Source of the DNA: Actinomadura rudentiformis
GTDB taxonomy: Bacteria; Actinomycetota; Actinomycetes; Streptosporangiales; Streptosporangiaceae
Direction: 5' to 3'
Length of the DNA: 64,000 nucleotides
Assembly: GCF_008923185.1 (NCBI RefSeq)
Contig: NZ_WBMT01000005.1
Coordinates: 372,001 to 436,000 of the forward strand
A model generated the notes under the pieces. That model had not been told where the DNA came from, searched no databases, and saw only the letters and a program-made list of their open reading frames with translations. The position numbers and the translations under genes are program-made. Positions 45,880-54,584 of this stretch are shown here, in pieces. How positions within the stretch are numbered: position 1 is the first letter of the stretch; each line of letters begins with the position of its first letter.

Positions 45880-45911
45880 AAAAAGGCGCCTGAGGTTGAA
45901 CCGTCAGGCGC
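45880..45911 (-). terminator. Intrinsic-terminator-like hairpin in the cold-shock leader
   Basis: On the minus strand GCGCCTGA, a ten-base loop and TCAGGCGC are followed by C and TTTTT. The position upstream of the cold-shock gene and downstream of any minus-strand promoter in the 45912-46160 gap makes it an attenuator candidate. It could instead end an antisense transcript. Confidence 0.65.
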
Positions 45912-46042
45912 GCACAAAATGTCTATGGGAACCGCAACTGGTCCCTACTCTAGCAGGTGCCGATCGCCATCGAGACCGCGTACGGGCTGCGCTGCGCGCC
46001 CTGGCCCGCCTACGGCTGGGCGATTCCGTTAGAATCCGTCAT

Positions 46043-46093
46043 ATGAACACGTCCGGATGCCAGGTGAGGATGCCCCGCTCACGGGGCCGCTGA
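46043..46093 (+). CDS. Candidate leader peptide upstream of metG
   Basis: A 16-codon frame encodes MNTSGCQVRMPRSRGR. It lies about 90 bases upstream of metG and overlaps the first of two hairpins. It has two Met codons and an Arg-rich end. No ribosome site is obvious, so support is limited. Confidence 0.4.
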   Translation: MNTSGCQVRMPRSRGR

Positions 46094-46138
46094 CGCTGCA
46101 CGGACGATCGTTTCCGAGGCCCTGTTCACGGGGCCTCG
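46072..46138 (+). promoter_or_regulatory. Two hairpins in the metG leader
   Basis: GCCCCG-CTCA-CGGGGC (46072-46087) overlaps the end of the leader frame. CGAGGCCC, an eight-base loop and GGGCCTCG (46115-46138) form a second stem. GGGGCC of the first can also pair with GGCCC of the second, giving an alternative fold as in attenuators. No U-run follows. Confidence 0.45.
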
Positions 46139-46181
46139 ATTGGTGTCTGCGGTCGGAGCCCCGGTCCACCGGGAGGTTCCC

Positions 46182-47729
46182 ATGGCCACACCGCACACCT
46201 ACATCACCACCACGATCCCCTACGTCAACGCACGGCCCCACCTGGGGTTCGCGCTGGAACTCGTCCAGGCGGACGTGCTGGCTCGTCACCATCGCCGCCG
46301 CGGTGAGCGCGTCCGTCTCCAGACCGGCACCGACGACAACTCGCTCAAGAACGTGCTGGCCGCCGAAGCCGCGGGCGTCGAGGTCTCCACGTTCGTCGAC
46401 GACAACGCGGCCGCGTTCGTCGCCCTGGCCGGACCGCTGTCGTTGTCGGTCGACGATGTGATCCGCACCAGCCGGGACCCCCGGCACCGAACCGGGGTCG
46501 AGCGGTTCTGGCGGGCCTGCGCGGCCTCCGGCGACCTCTACCGCAGACACTATGAAGGTCTGTACTGCGTGGGCTGTGAGCAGTTCTACAGCCCCGCCGA
46601 ACTCCGCGACGGTCGCTGCCTCGAGCACGGCACCGTCCCCCAGCAGGTGTCGGAGGAGAACTGGTTCTTCCGCCTCTCCCGCTACGCCGACCGGCTCCAC
46701 CACCTCATCGCCACCGGTGAGCTGCGCATCGAACCCGCCGAACGCCGCAACGAAGTCCTGGCGTTCATCGCCGGCGGGCTGGAGGACTTCTCCATCTCCC
46801 GATCCGCCGCGCGGGCCCACGGCTGGGGCATCCCCGTGCCCGACGACCCGAGCCAAGTGATCTATGTCTGGTGGGATGCGCTGGGCAACTACCTCACCGC
46901 CCTGGGCTACGGCACCGCAAGCCAGGACCACCAGCGCTGGTGGACCGGAGCCCAACGCCGCGTCCACCTGCTGGGCAAGGGCGTCCTCCGTTTCCATGCC
47001 GTCTACTGGCCCGCCATGCTGCTCTCGGCCGGACAGCCACTGCCGACCGACATCCTGGTGCACGGCTACCTCACCGCCGACGGCCGCAAGATCAGTAAAT
47101 CCAGCGGCGTCACCGTCGACCCGGTCGCGCTCGCCGAGCAGTACGGCACCGACGCCGTCCGCTGGTGGCTGCTACGCGAAGTGCCCCGCGTCGGAGACGC
47201 CGACTTCACCCTCGACCGCCTCGTCCACCGCGCCAACGACGAACTCGCCAACGGCCTGGGCAACCTCGTCAACCGCGTCATCACCATGATCCATCGCTAC
47301 CGCAACGGACAGGTCCCCACCGGGACCCAACAGGCCCACGGAAGTAACGAGCTGGAAGAGGCGATCCGCCAGGCACCCGGGCTCATCGACGCCTCGCTGA
47401 CCGCCTTCGACTTCCGCCGCGCCACCACGGCAGTCTGGAACATCGTCGATGCGGCCAACCGCCATATCAATTTCGTTCGCCCCTGGGAACTGGCCAAGGC
47501 CGAACGCGCAGGCGACGAAGACGCCAGCGGCCAGCTGGACGCCGTACTGGCCACACTCCTGCGAACCTGCCAGCAGGCCGCAGACCACCTGGAGCCCTTC
47601 CTACCCGACGCCGCGAGCCGCATCGCCCATCAATGCACACCCCACACCGGGCAACTCCCCAATCCCTCACCCACCTTCCACCGGCTGACCGCACCCACAT
47701 CAGACACTCCGGCCGGGCCAGAGCAGTAA
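46182..47729 (+). CDS. metG: Methionyl-tRNA synthetase
   Basis: This 515-residue class I aminoacyl-tRNA synthetase begins MATPHTYITTTIPYVNARPH with the HIGH-type motif HLGF (about residues 20-23) and the KMSKS motif KISKS near 303-307. A CVGC knuckle with a nearby RCLEH is the zinc or structural knob of the connective domain. The C-terminal helical domain binds the anticodon. The ATG at 46182 follows GGGAGG by 5 bases; an upstream extension of the frame to 46140 is not needed. It is shorter than MetRS with a dimerisation domain. Whether it is the only copy or a resistant second copy cannot be decided here. Confidence 0.93.
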   Translation: MATPHTYITTTIPYVNARPHLGFALELVQADVLARHHRRRGERVRLQTGTDDNSLKNVLAAEAAGVEVSTFVDDNAAAFVALAGPLSLSVDDVIRTSRDPRHRTGVERFWRACAASGDLYRRHYEGLYCVGCEQFYSPAELRDGRCLEHGTVPQQVSEENWFFRLSRYADRLHHLIATGELRIEPAERRNEVLAFIAGGLEDFSISRSAARAHGWGIPVPDDPSQVIYVWWDALGNYLTALGYGTASQDHQRWWTGAQRRVHLLGKGVLRFHAVYWPAMLLSAGQPLPTDILVHGYLTADGRKISKSSGVTVDPVALAEQYGTDAVRWWLLREVPRVGDADFTLDRLVHRANDELANGLGNLVNRVITMIHRYRNGQVPTGTQQAHGSNELEEAIRQAPGLIDASLTAFDFRRATTAVWNIVDAANRHINFVRPWELAKAERAGDEDASGQLDAVLATLLRTCQQAADHLEPFLPDAASRIAHQCTPHTGQLPNPSPTFHRLTAPTSDTPAGPEQ

Positions 47730-48027
47730 GTCCTCCATCGGCCGGTGACAGAAAGCATGACTATGTGCGAACTAAGGCGCCTCGGCTCACCAGCGGGCAT
47801 CAACGCGGATACCTGCGCCGCCAACTGAGGCGCTCAGCCTCCAGCTGAAGCCGCCAAATCACACAGCTAGCGGGACCGCATTGCTGCGCCCCTGCCCCTC
47901 GTTCCCGCTAAGGGCTTCCCGCCGCGTGCTGTGCGCATGACGGCATGGAGCGGGACATCCCCTCAGATCTCTAGGAAGCGCCCGCCGTCGTCAGACGGGC
48001 TCTTCCTTCGGGCGGCCCGCTGCGGGA
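47730..48027. other. No recognisable gene
   Basis: Sequence after metG with no supported gene on either strand; mobile scraps begin at its right end. Confidence 0.5.
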
Positions 48028-48190
48028 GATGCAACCCGCCGACGCCGATTCCTACTTCGGCAAGGTGCTGCGAGAAGCCAAGCCCTCCACCCGCACCGGC
48101 CCGAGCGGCCGCGGTGACGGTGTACTTCCAGTTCCTGGAGCTGCGGCTACGGCGGCGTGACGGTCCTGCACGCTCGCGGCGGTGACCAGC
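48028..48190 (+). pseudogene. Integrase N-terminal fragment
   Basis: MQPADADSYFGKVLREAKPS and, one base shifted, ARAAAVTVYFQFLELR resemble the SAM-like N-domain of actinobacterial tyrosine recombinases. It breaks off into another remnant. Confidence 0.5.
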
Positions 48191-48290
48191 ACCACCAGCG
48201 ACAACCCAGGCAGTCGACCATCAGGTGCCGCTTGCGGCCTGCCACCTTCTTGCCCGCGCACCACCCGCGGCTGCCGCCGCCCTCGACGCG
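48150..48290 (-). mobile_element. IS5-family transposase fragment
   Basis: The minus strand encodes GGGGDARVEGGGSRGWCAG, KKVAGRKRHLMVDCLGLSL and VTAASVQDR, the conserved strand with the second Asp of IS5-type transposases. Both ends are missing. Confidence 0.6.
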
Positions 48291-48379
48291 CGCGTCACCT
48301 CCACCGCCGATGATCCTGAGCAGGTGGGGCGGCTCGACGGGGAGGCTGGCGTGGCAGGGGGACGGCGAAGGTCATCGGG

Positions 48380-48742
48380 ATCCTGAGACAGGGGCCGTTC
48401 GTCTTCAACCAGTGGCGCGCCGACAACGCGGACGAGGAACTCGATCTTTCCGGCGCCGATTTGCGCGGATTGGACCTCGACAAGATGGTCTTTGCCGGCG
48501 CCGACCTCGCCGGCGCGGATCTGTCGCGAGCCTCCGCACGCGGCGCTGTCTTCTCCGGTGCCGACCTGACCGGTGCCGATCTGAACCTACGCGGATGCGA
48601 CCTGAGCACGCTCGATCTCAAACGCTCCAGCCTGGACAGTGCGATCACCAACGCCGCCGTGGCATCGCCTGGTGTTGGCGGGCGATCGCCGCCACTGAGG
48701 AGTGGCACTTCGCAGCCGACCGCGGCGACCCGGCAACGATGA
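48380..48742 (+). pseudogene. Pentapeptide-repeat protein, incomplete
   Basis: The frame encodes FNQWRADNADEELDLSGADL followed by repeats of the A(D/N)Lxx type: AGADLAGADLSRASARGAVF, SGADLTGADLN, CDLSTLDL. There is no start codon with a ribosome site before the repeats, and after about 48660 the sequence loses the pattern. Pentapeptide proteins form a beta-helix and may protect gyrase, but this copy looks truncated at both ends. Confidence 0.55.
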
Positions 48743-48989
48743 GGCAGGCCGGCATGCCCGCCTTCGAGTGCGGCAGACTCAGCGACGCCGGGTGCCGCGC
48801 TCATCCGCCAGCTGAACGAGATGCCATGGTCGCCGCGCACCGCCGGGAAAACCTTGTATGGCAAGGGCGAAGGTCCGGCTGTGCCTGCTGGCAACCACCG
48901 CGACGGCACGTCGGCCAAGACCGGGTCGGCTCGGTGCAGGTCCAGTTGCTGCGCGATTGCGCCGGTGAAGTTGAGGTTTGTGGTGGTGT

Positions 48990-49784
48990 TTATTGCCAGC
49001 GGAAGAATTTGGCTGCGGCTGCGGCGAAGATGATGGCGTATGCGGTCAGCATCGCTAGCGCGACGGGGGCTGGCCACTGGCCGGTCGTACTGTCTTGCAG
49101 TGCCTGGACGGCGGCGCCCAGGGGGGTGAAGTCGCTGATCTGCCGCAGCACGTGAGGCATGGTTGCTTTGGGGATCCAAAGGCCGGCGAAGAACATCATG
49201 GGGAAGAAAAGGACGGCTCCGATCGCGCCTGCCGCGCGGCCGCTGGGGGCCAGCGCGGCGACCAGCAGGCCGAGGGAGAGCATCGCGGTGGCGGTCAGCA
49301 TGAGTGCGAGCAGGAAGGCGAGGCCGTTGCCGGGCAGGGGCACGTGGAAGGCCAGGTGGCCGGTGGTGATGATTGCGGCCGTCGCGGTGAGGATGAGGGC
49401 AAGGTTGGCGGTTAGTTGGGCGGCGAGCACGCGGGCCGGCCCGACGGGGGTGGTGGCAAGGCGCCGCAGGATTCTCCGCTCGCGGTAGGTGGCCAGCGCG
49501 GTGGGCATGCCTTGGACGGCGAAGGCCGTGGCGGCGAAGGCGATCAGGATCGGCTGGTAGGTGTCGATCAGGCGCAGGCCGCCGAGGTCGGCCTGCGTGG
49601 CGGATGAGGCCAGCCCCATGACAATCAGGAGAATGACCGGGAATGCGGCGCTCCAGAACAGGGTGATCGGTTCACGCAGCAGGAGTTTGGCTTCGGTGAT
49701 CATGAGCTTGCCGAGCGCCGACCTGGGCCGGGCGGGATCGGGATGGGCGGCGGTGGGCACGGCTGGGGACAGGACTGGCGGCAC
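48990..49784 (-). CDS. ABC-2 type transporter permease
   Basis: This 264-residue permease has six hydrophobic helices: FWSAAFPVILLIVMGL, ILIAFAATAFAV, LALILTATAAIITTG, ALMLTATAMLSLGL, AVLFFPMMFFAGLWIP and a last one near the C-terminus. LWIPKATMPHVLRQIS before the last helix is typical of drug or lipid export ABC-2 permeases. It starts 42 bases after the ATPase gene and works with it. The operon also contains a YceI gene. Confidence 0.85.
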   Translation of the reverse strand: MPPVLSPAVPTAAHPDPARPRSALGKLMITEAKLLLREPITLFWSAAFPVILLIVMGLASSATQADLGGLRLIDTYQPILIAFAATAFAVQGMPTALATYRERRILRRLATTPVGPARVLAAQLTANLALILTATAAIITTGHLAFHVPLPGNGLAFLLALMLTATAMLSLGLLVAALAPSGRAAGAIGAVLFFPMMFFAGLWIPKATMPHVLRQISDFTPLGAAVQALQDSTTGQWPAPVALAMLTAYAIIFAAAAAKFFRWQ

Positions 49785-49826
49785 GGCTGGACTCTCCTGG
49801 TGTTGAGGGCTGCTGGAGCGTTGTGG

Positions 49827-50729
49827 TCACGGCTGCTGGCCGGTGAGCGCGACGAAGGCGTCCTCAAGGCTGGTGCGTTCCACCCGTAGTCGTTCGGCGA
49901 CGATGTTGTCGCGGGCCAGAGCGGCGGTCACGGCGCCGAGCAGGTTGGTGGTGCCTGTGACGATGACCTCGTCGGCGGTGCGGGTGAGGCGGGTGACTTC
50001 GGGCAGCGTGGTCAGCAACTGGTCGGCCAGCGGCGCGGAGGGCCGGAATCGCAGCCGTTGTTCGGTGTTGACGCGGTCGGTGAGCCCGGTTGGGCTGTCG
50101 AGGGCGGCGACCCGGCCGGAATGGATCAGGGCCAGGCGGTCGCACAGCCGTTCGGCTTCGTCCATGAAGTGGGTGACCAGCAGGATCGTCACGCCCTGGT
50201 CGCGGATGGTGCGGATCAATGCCCAGGTGTCGCGTCGCGCGTGCGGGTCAAGCCCAGTGGTGAGTTCGTCCAGCACTGCGACTTCGGGGCGTCCGATGAG
50301 CGCCAGCGCGATCGACAGCCGCTGCTTTTGCCCGCCGGACAGCTTGCGGTAGCGGGTTTTGCGCTGGTCGGCCAGGCCGAGGGCCTCCAGCAGCGCCGTG
50401 TGGTCTGCCGGGTGGCGGTAGAAGGAGCGGTACAGGTCGATGGCCTCAGCGACGGTGAGCTTGTCGGGCAGCTCGGCTTCTTGCAGTTGGACGCCGAGCC
50501 GCTGGCGTAGCTGGGCGCGGTCACGCTCGGGGTTCAGGCCGAGGACTCGGATGCGGCCGCGGTCGGGTCGGCGGAGGCCTTCGATGCACTCCACGGTGGT
50601 GGTCTTGCCGGCGCCGTTAGGGCCGACGATGCCGAAGATCTCGCCGTCGTCCACGGTGAAGGACACCTCCTCGACCGCGACCTTCGCGCCGTACCGTTTG
50701 TGCAACTGGTCGACCTCGATGACGGGCAT
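49827..50729 (-). CDS. ABC-2 type transporter ATP-binding protein
   Basis: This ATPase of about 300 residues has Walker A GPNGAGKTT, signature LSGGQKQRLS, Walker B VAVLDELTTGLDP (Leu replaces the usual Pro after DE) and switch VTHFMDEAE. The C-terminal extension is that of DrrA-like export ATPases. I prefer the ATG at 50729 with AAGGGA upstream; one at 50756 is in frame without a site. It probably energises the downstream permease to export a drug or lipid. Confidence 0.88.
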   Translation of the reverse strand: MPVIEVDQLHKRYGAKVAVEEVSFTVDDGEIFGIVGPNGAGKTTTVECIEGLRRPDRGRIRVLGLNPERDRAQLRQRLGVQLQEAELPDKLTVAEAIDLYRSFYRHPADHTALLEALGLADQRKTRYRKLSGGQKQRLSIALALIGRPEVAVLDELTTGLDPHARRDTWALIRTIRDQGVTILLVTHFMDEAERLCDRLALIHSGRVAALDSPTGLTDRVNTEQRLRFRPSAPLADQLLTTLPEVTRLTRTADEVIVTGTTNLLGAVTAALARDNIVAERLRVERTSLEDAFVALTGQQP

Positions 50730-50773
50730 CGGCGCCTGTCCCTTCTTTGTCGCCATGTGTTTGGCTGGTCGGT

Positions 50774-51343
50774 TCAGGTGCGGTCGGCGATGACGTCCAG
50801 CCGCAGCGTGAGGTGCCGGGCGGCCAGTCCTCGGTACCTGGTGATCCCGAACGCGTGGCGGTCGACCCGCGCTGTGGCGTGCAGGCGAATTCGGGTCTCG
50901 CCGGCGTGGACGTCGTCGATGTGCACTTGGATCGGGCGGCTCATGCCGCGTACCGACAGGTCACCGTGAAGCACCCAGTGGCCGTCGGTCTGGCCAAGCC
51001 GGCTTGAGGTGAAAGTGATGTCGGGATGGTCGGCGGTGGCCAGTAGTCGGGGAGATCGGATCGAGGCGTCCCGGTTGGGGTTGCCGGTCTGGACGCTCGC
51101 GGCGGAGATCGCCGCTCGGGTCCACGATTCCTGCGTCGGGTCGGCGACGTGGATATGGCCGTCGTGGAGGTGGAAGCTGCCCTGCACGGCGGCCAGGCCG
51201 AACAAGTGCCGGGTGGTGAAGGCGACCGCGGAGGATTCGGGGTCGATGCGGTAGTCGCCGGCTGCGGGAACGCCGACGCTGGTCGGTCCGGGAACGGACG
51301 GTTCAGTGGCTTCGGTGGGGGGGTGATCGCGGTTGAACGTCAT
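50774..51343 (-). CDS. YceI-like lipid-binding protein
   Basis: This 189-residue protein shows YceI beta-barrel features: YRIDPESSAVAFTTRHLFGL, DASIRSPRLLATADHPDITF and a C-terminal RVDRHAFGI. It has no signal peptide, so this copy is cytoplasmic. Family members bind polyisoprenoids. Start ambiguity: ATGs at 51343 and 51355, neither with a good ribosome site. It precedes the ABC-2 transporter genes on the same strand with 17-44 bases between, suggesting that the operon deals with an isoprenoid-like or lipophilic compound. Confidence 0.8.
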   Translation of the reverse strand: MTFNRDHPPTEATEPSVPGPTSVGVPAAGDYRIDPESSAVAFTTRHLFGLAAVQGSFHLHDGHIHVADPTQESWTRAAISAASVQTGNPNRDASIRSPRLLATADHPDITFTSSRLGQTDGHWVLHGDLSVRGMSRPIQVHIDDVHAGETRIRLHATARVDRHAFGITRYRGLAARHLTLRLDVIADRT

Positions 51344-52021
51344 GCCACGCAGCATCGCCGTCGCGGCACAGATGCCGCATCGGCCGCGTGGTCGCCACAA
51401 CCCCGCCCGGGGTCGGGGGGTGGGCAGACTTTAGTCGGTGTTGGCGCCGACGCCGCCGGCCGATGTCGCTGGGTGCACAGCGCTGCAGACAGAAGCCGTT
51501 CGTCACCGGGCCCCTGGCGCTGACCATGATGTCCGTATGCGCGCCGTCCGCGCCGATCGCGATCGCTGCTCGATCGACTTGTCGGGCAGCAACGCGTCCA
51601 GGGTGCGGGGTCCCAGCGGCGCGTCGACGCCGAGCCGCTGCATGATCTCGATCGCCGAGGTACGTCGCAGGAGCCCAACCAGAAGGCGGGTCGGTTCGCC
51701 GGTACTGGTCGGCCAGCGGCCTGATCAAGGCCGCCGGCGCCTCGACCGGCTCGACGTCCCGGCCAGGCCGACAACGGTTGCGCGTGCCGCAGCTGACAGG
51801 TGCCATCCACACCCCGTCCGCGTGTGGCTCACGATGGCGTGTTGAGTGCTTCGGCGGGTTCCTGGTAGGCGCGGGGTCAGGGCCTCATCCAGACGGCGTG
51901 CGAGCTCCGCAGCCGACAGCCTGGCCTGCTGGCCGTCCTGATCGACCGCGGAGGAGGAGGAGGCGCCGCTGCTGCTCGGGCGACCTCGAATGCTCACCCG
52001 GCCGGCGCCCGTCGGTGCCGG
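51344..52021. other. No recognisable gene
   Basis: Several long open frames exist on both strands but none has recognisable domains or good starts. Probably eroded coding DNA. Confidence 0.5.
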
Positions 52022-52760
52022 TCAGGTGGTGTCGTTGTTGATGGGGCGGGGGCCGAGGTCGCGTGCGGTTTGGACGAAGGCGCGTAGTGGTGGGGACTGG
52101 TTCGTGGTGGGCCAGACCAGAGCCCATTCGGTGAGCGGGGCGTCTCGGATGGGCACGTACGCGACCCCGGGGTGGGTGTAGTAGCGGCCGACGTGGGCGT
52201 TGAGGGGACTGACGATCTGTCCGGCCGCGATGAGCGCGAGCACCTCGTGGAAGGTCCGCGCCGTCGAGCCGCGCGGGATGAGACGACCGCCGGGCGTGTG
52301 CTTGGGCAGCATGGCCTCGATCCAGTAGTCCGGTGTCCGGGTTCCGGGATTGAGGAGCGTACGGCCGCCGAGATCCTCCATCGAGACCGACTCGCGTGAC
52401 GCGAGGTCGGAGCCCTCGGCGACCCCCAGCACGCGGCCTTCGGTCAGCACGACCGGTCCGGCGGTCAGATCCGGTTCCCGGACCGGCAGCCACATCAGCT
52501 GCACATCGACCTCACCGGAGCGCAGGCGGGCGAACGGCTCGCTGAAGTGGAACTCGGTGATCTCCACCTCGCAGTCCGGGTGGCGGGCGCGAAACGCCTC
52601 GATGACGGGCCGCGACTCGTGTCCCAGCGCGCCCATCACGCCCAGCCGCAGGGTGCCGTGGACACTCGATGCGGCGGCGGTGGCGCGGGCCAGGCCGCTC
52701 TGGATCAGGTCGTAGGCCTGTTGGAGGTCGTCGCGCAGCCGCCGCCCGATCTTGCTCTCC
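52022..52760 (-). pseudogene. LysR-type regulator lacking its DNA-binding domain
   Basis: The frame from about 52760 to 52022 encodes GRRLRDDLQQAYDLIQSGL, then TLRLGVMGALGHESRPVIEA, the two-lobed LysR substrate-binding domain through WALVWP and the C-terminus. The N-terminal winged helix that should precede GRRLRDD is missing: upstream sequence in this frame is unrelated. It is likely a 5' truncation by rearrangement. Confidence 0.7.
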
Positions 52761-53181
52761 GGGCAGTCTGAGATCAGCGAGGTGGCAGCAAAACGCTGGC
52801 GGTATGGCTTGCCGGCCGTCGGGGAAGACTTGGCGCGCACTGGTGGTTCGGTGGCTGTTGCGTTGCGTTGCGTGGCGCTTTGGCGCGGGCGGCGCACCTG
52901 CTGGGCCGCGCCGAGTCCGAACGGGAGCAACTTAGACCGGGAACTCGAAGCCGCGCTGGCCGCCTACCTTCCGGCCTGACAGCCTCGGCGAGGGTTGTGG
53001 GCCATGACGGGCGTGGCTGGGGTCGGGCATCTACCGTTGCCCGGGCGGCAAGACGCGCTCCAACACCACCGCCAGCGTGCCGTACCGGCCGGTCTACCGG
53101 TGCCTGGGCACCGGCGCCCACGGACACGTCACCGCCCCGCGGTCGTGCTTCAGGTCACCGGGATGCTATCGCCGCACCGAG
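52761..53181. other. No intact gene; possible recombinase zinc-ribbon scrap
   Basis: Around 53025-53140 a plus frame reads GIYRCPGGKTRSN and PVYRCLGTGAHGHVTAP, vaguely like the zinc ribbon of large serine recombinases. Nothing else is recognisable. Confidence 0.35.
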
Positions 53182-53793
53182 TCACCTCCAGTAGTTGCGG
53201 GTGTACGCCGTCAGCTCGCTGACGGCCGCACCATCGATCTCGACTGCGCTTTCTTCCAGGCCGGCGGCAGGCCATTCAACGATGAGCTTGAACGGCTCGG
53301 AGGGGGGCAGCGGCCAAAGCCACAGCCAGTAACGCATGCTCACGTACTCGTGCTCATCGGTCGAGAGATCTTCGGCGTGCCTCCACAGGCCGAGGATCGG
53401 CGGCCTGGGCTCCTCGTCATCATCGGAGAACCGCAGGTCCACCGGACAGTCGACGGTGGTCGCGCGGCTCCCGTCGCGAAATAGCACTCCCAGCCGGAGG
53501 CTCCGCTTCGCGGCGTTCGTATACTCGGCCCGCTCGCAGCCGCTGTTCATGGAGCTGCGGATCGCCTTCCATTGACGCGCGCTCGCGTCGGCACGCCTGG
53601 CCACCGCGTAGATGTCCAGCATTCCCCCCTCGGGGTGCACAATGATCTCGCGCAAGGCCACCGCCGCCCCCTCGTTGGCACCGAGCACCAGGTTGAGCGG
53701 GAGGATCGCGCCCATCACCGTGTCGTCCGGCCCACGCCAGCTCGGACGTGCAACCTCGTCCTCGTCCTCGGGCACGCTGTTGAAGAACCCCAT
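53182..53793 (-). CDS. Hypothetical protein
   Basis: This 203-residue acidic protein begins MGFFNSVPEDEDEVARPSWR, then LPLNLVLGANEGAAVALREI and a late YWLWLWPLPPSEPFKLIVEW. There is no signal or helix. It appears intact, with AGGGG upstream of the ATG. I do not recognise the family, although similar stand-alone proteins are widespread in actinomycetes. Confidence 0.65.
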   Translation of the reverse strand: MGFFNSVPEDEDEVARPSWRGPDDTVMGAILPLNLVLGANEGAAVALREIIVHPEGGMLDIYAVARRADASARQWKAIRSSMNSGCERAEYTNAAKRSLRLGVLFRDGSRATTVDCPVDLRFSDDDEEPRPPILGLWRHAEDLSTDEHEYVSMRYWLWLWPLPPSEPFKLIVEWPAAGLEESAVEIDGAAVSELTAYTRNYWR

Positions 53794-54167
53794 CGACTAC
53801 CCCTATTCAGTGATCATCGAACACAGGTAGGACGTTCAGTTGATCTCAACGGTTGCCCCGACCACGGCGGATGCGGCCGTATCTGCGACGACGAACCGTC
53901 CCGCCGGTCTGGCTGTGCCTGAACTGCATCGCCCCCGTGATGCTGGCGCCTCAGATTGCCTGCCCCGTCCGCAACCACCGGGCGGGCCTTCCGCTGTCGA
54001 TGCTCACATCGTCGCTGCCGCCGGGGTCCTCGGCGCCACTATCCATACCAACCTGGACCGGGTGCGGGAGCGGCCGGGTGGATCGAGGCCGCGGTCGACA
54101 CCGGACGGCTCACCATGAGCGAGGGGTTCTCCGCGTTGTTGAGGGCGAGTGAGCGGGCGATGGCCTG
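53794..54167. other. No recognisable gene
   Basis: No supported coding sequence; the right end runs into an IstB-like remnant. Confidence 0.5.
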
Positions 54168-54302
54168 ACCTTCACCGACCCCCGGCTGTGCGCGGCCATC
54201 GTCGACCGGCTCACCTTCGGCGGCAACATCATCGAAACCGGCACCGACTCCTATCGGCTCGCCCAAACCCGGGCCCGAACCGAACAACGTGTCGCAGGCT
54301 GA
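54168..54302 (+). mobile_element. IS21 IstB-like ATPase C-terminal remnant
   Basis: The frame reads TDPRLCAAIVDRLTFGGNII and ETGTDSYRLAQTR to a TGA, the end of IstB-type helper ATPases, where SYR is the conserved tail. Upstream Walker motifs are gone. Confidence 0.6.
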
Positions 54303-54580
54303 CCCCAACCCTCAGCGGCAGGCGCGTTCAGCGCGATCGACCCGTGCTTGTGCGGTGTCTGTGGTTGGCGGTGCTGGATCAGGGGTTGGCGGTGCTGAAT
54401 CAGGGCGTAGCCTCGTGGCCAGGTGGTGAAGTCCACCGGCTGATCGTCCGCCAGGGTCGCCCGCAGTCTCGCTTCCTCCTCCGGGGACATGCCCTCTGGC
54501 GGCCACGGGCGCGGACGTCCACGGGCCCAGGCGGACACTCCGAGCGCAAGGACCGTCCCGCACCGGTCAGCAGAACGCAC
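54251..54580 (-). CDS. Small hypothetical protein downstream of the MFS gene
   Basis: This reading frame of about 109 codons begins with GTG 4 bases after the MFS stop. It encodes a short hydrophobic start, then MSPEEEARLRATLADDQPVD and a 7-residue tandem repeat LIQHRQP. It is translationally close to the MFS gene but has no strong ribosome site, and its C-terminus overlaps the IstB remnant. Low to moderate support. Confidence 0.4.
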   Translation of the reverse strand: MRSADRCGTVLALGVSAWARGRPRPWPPEGMSPEEEARLRATLADDQPVDFTTWPRGYALIQHRQPLIQHRQPQTPHKHGSIALNAPAAEGWGQPATRCSVRARVWASR

Positions 54581-54584
54581 GCCG

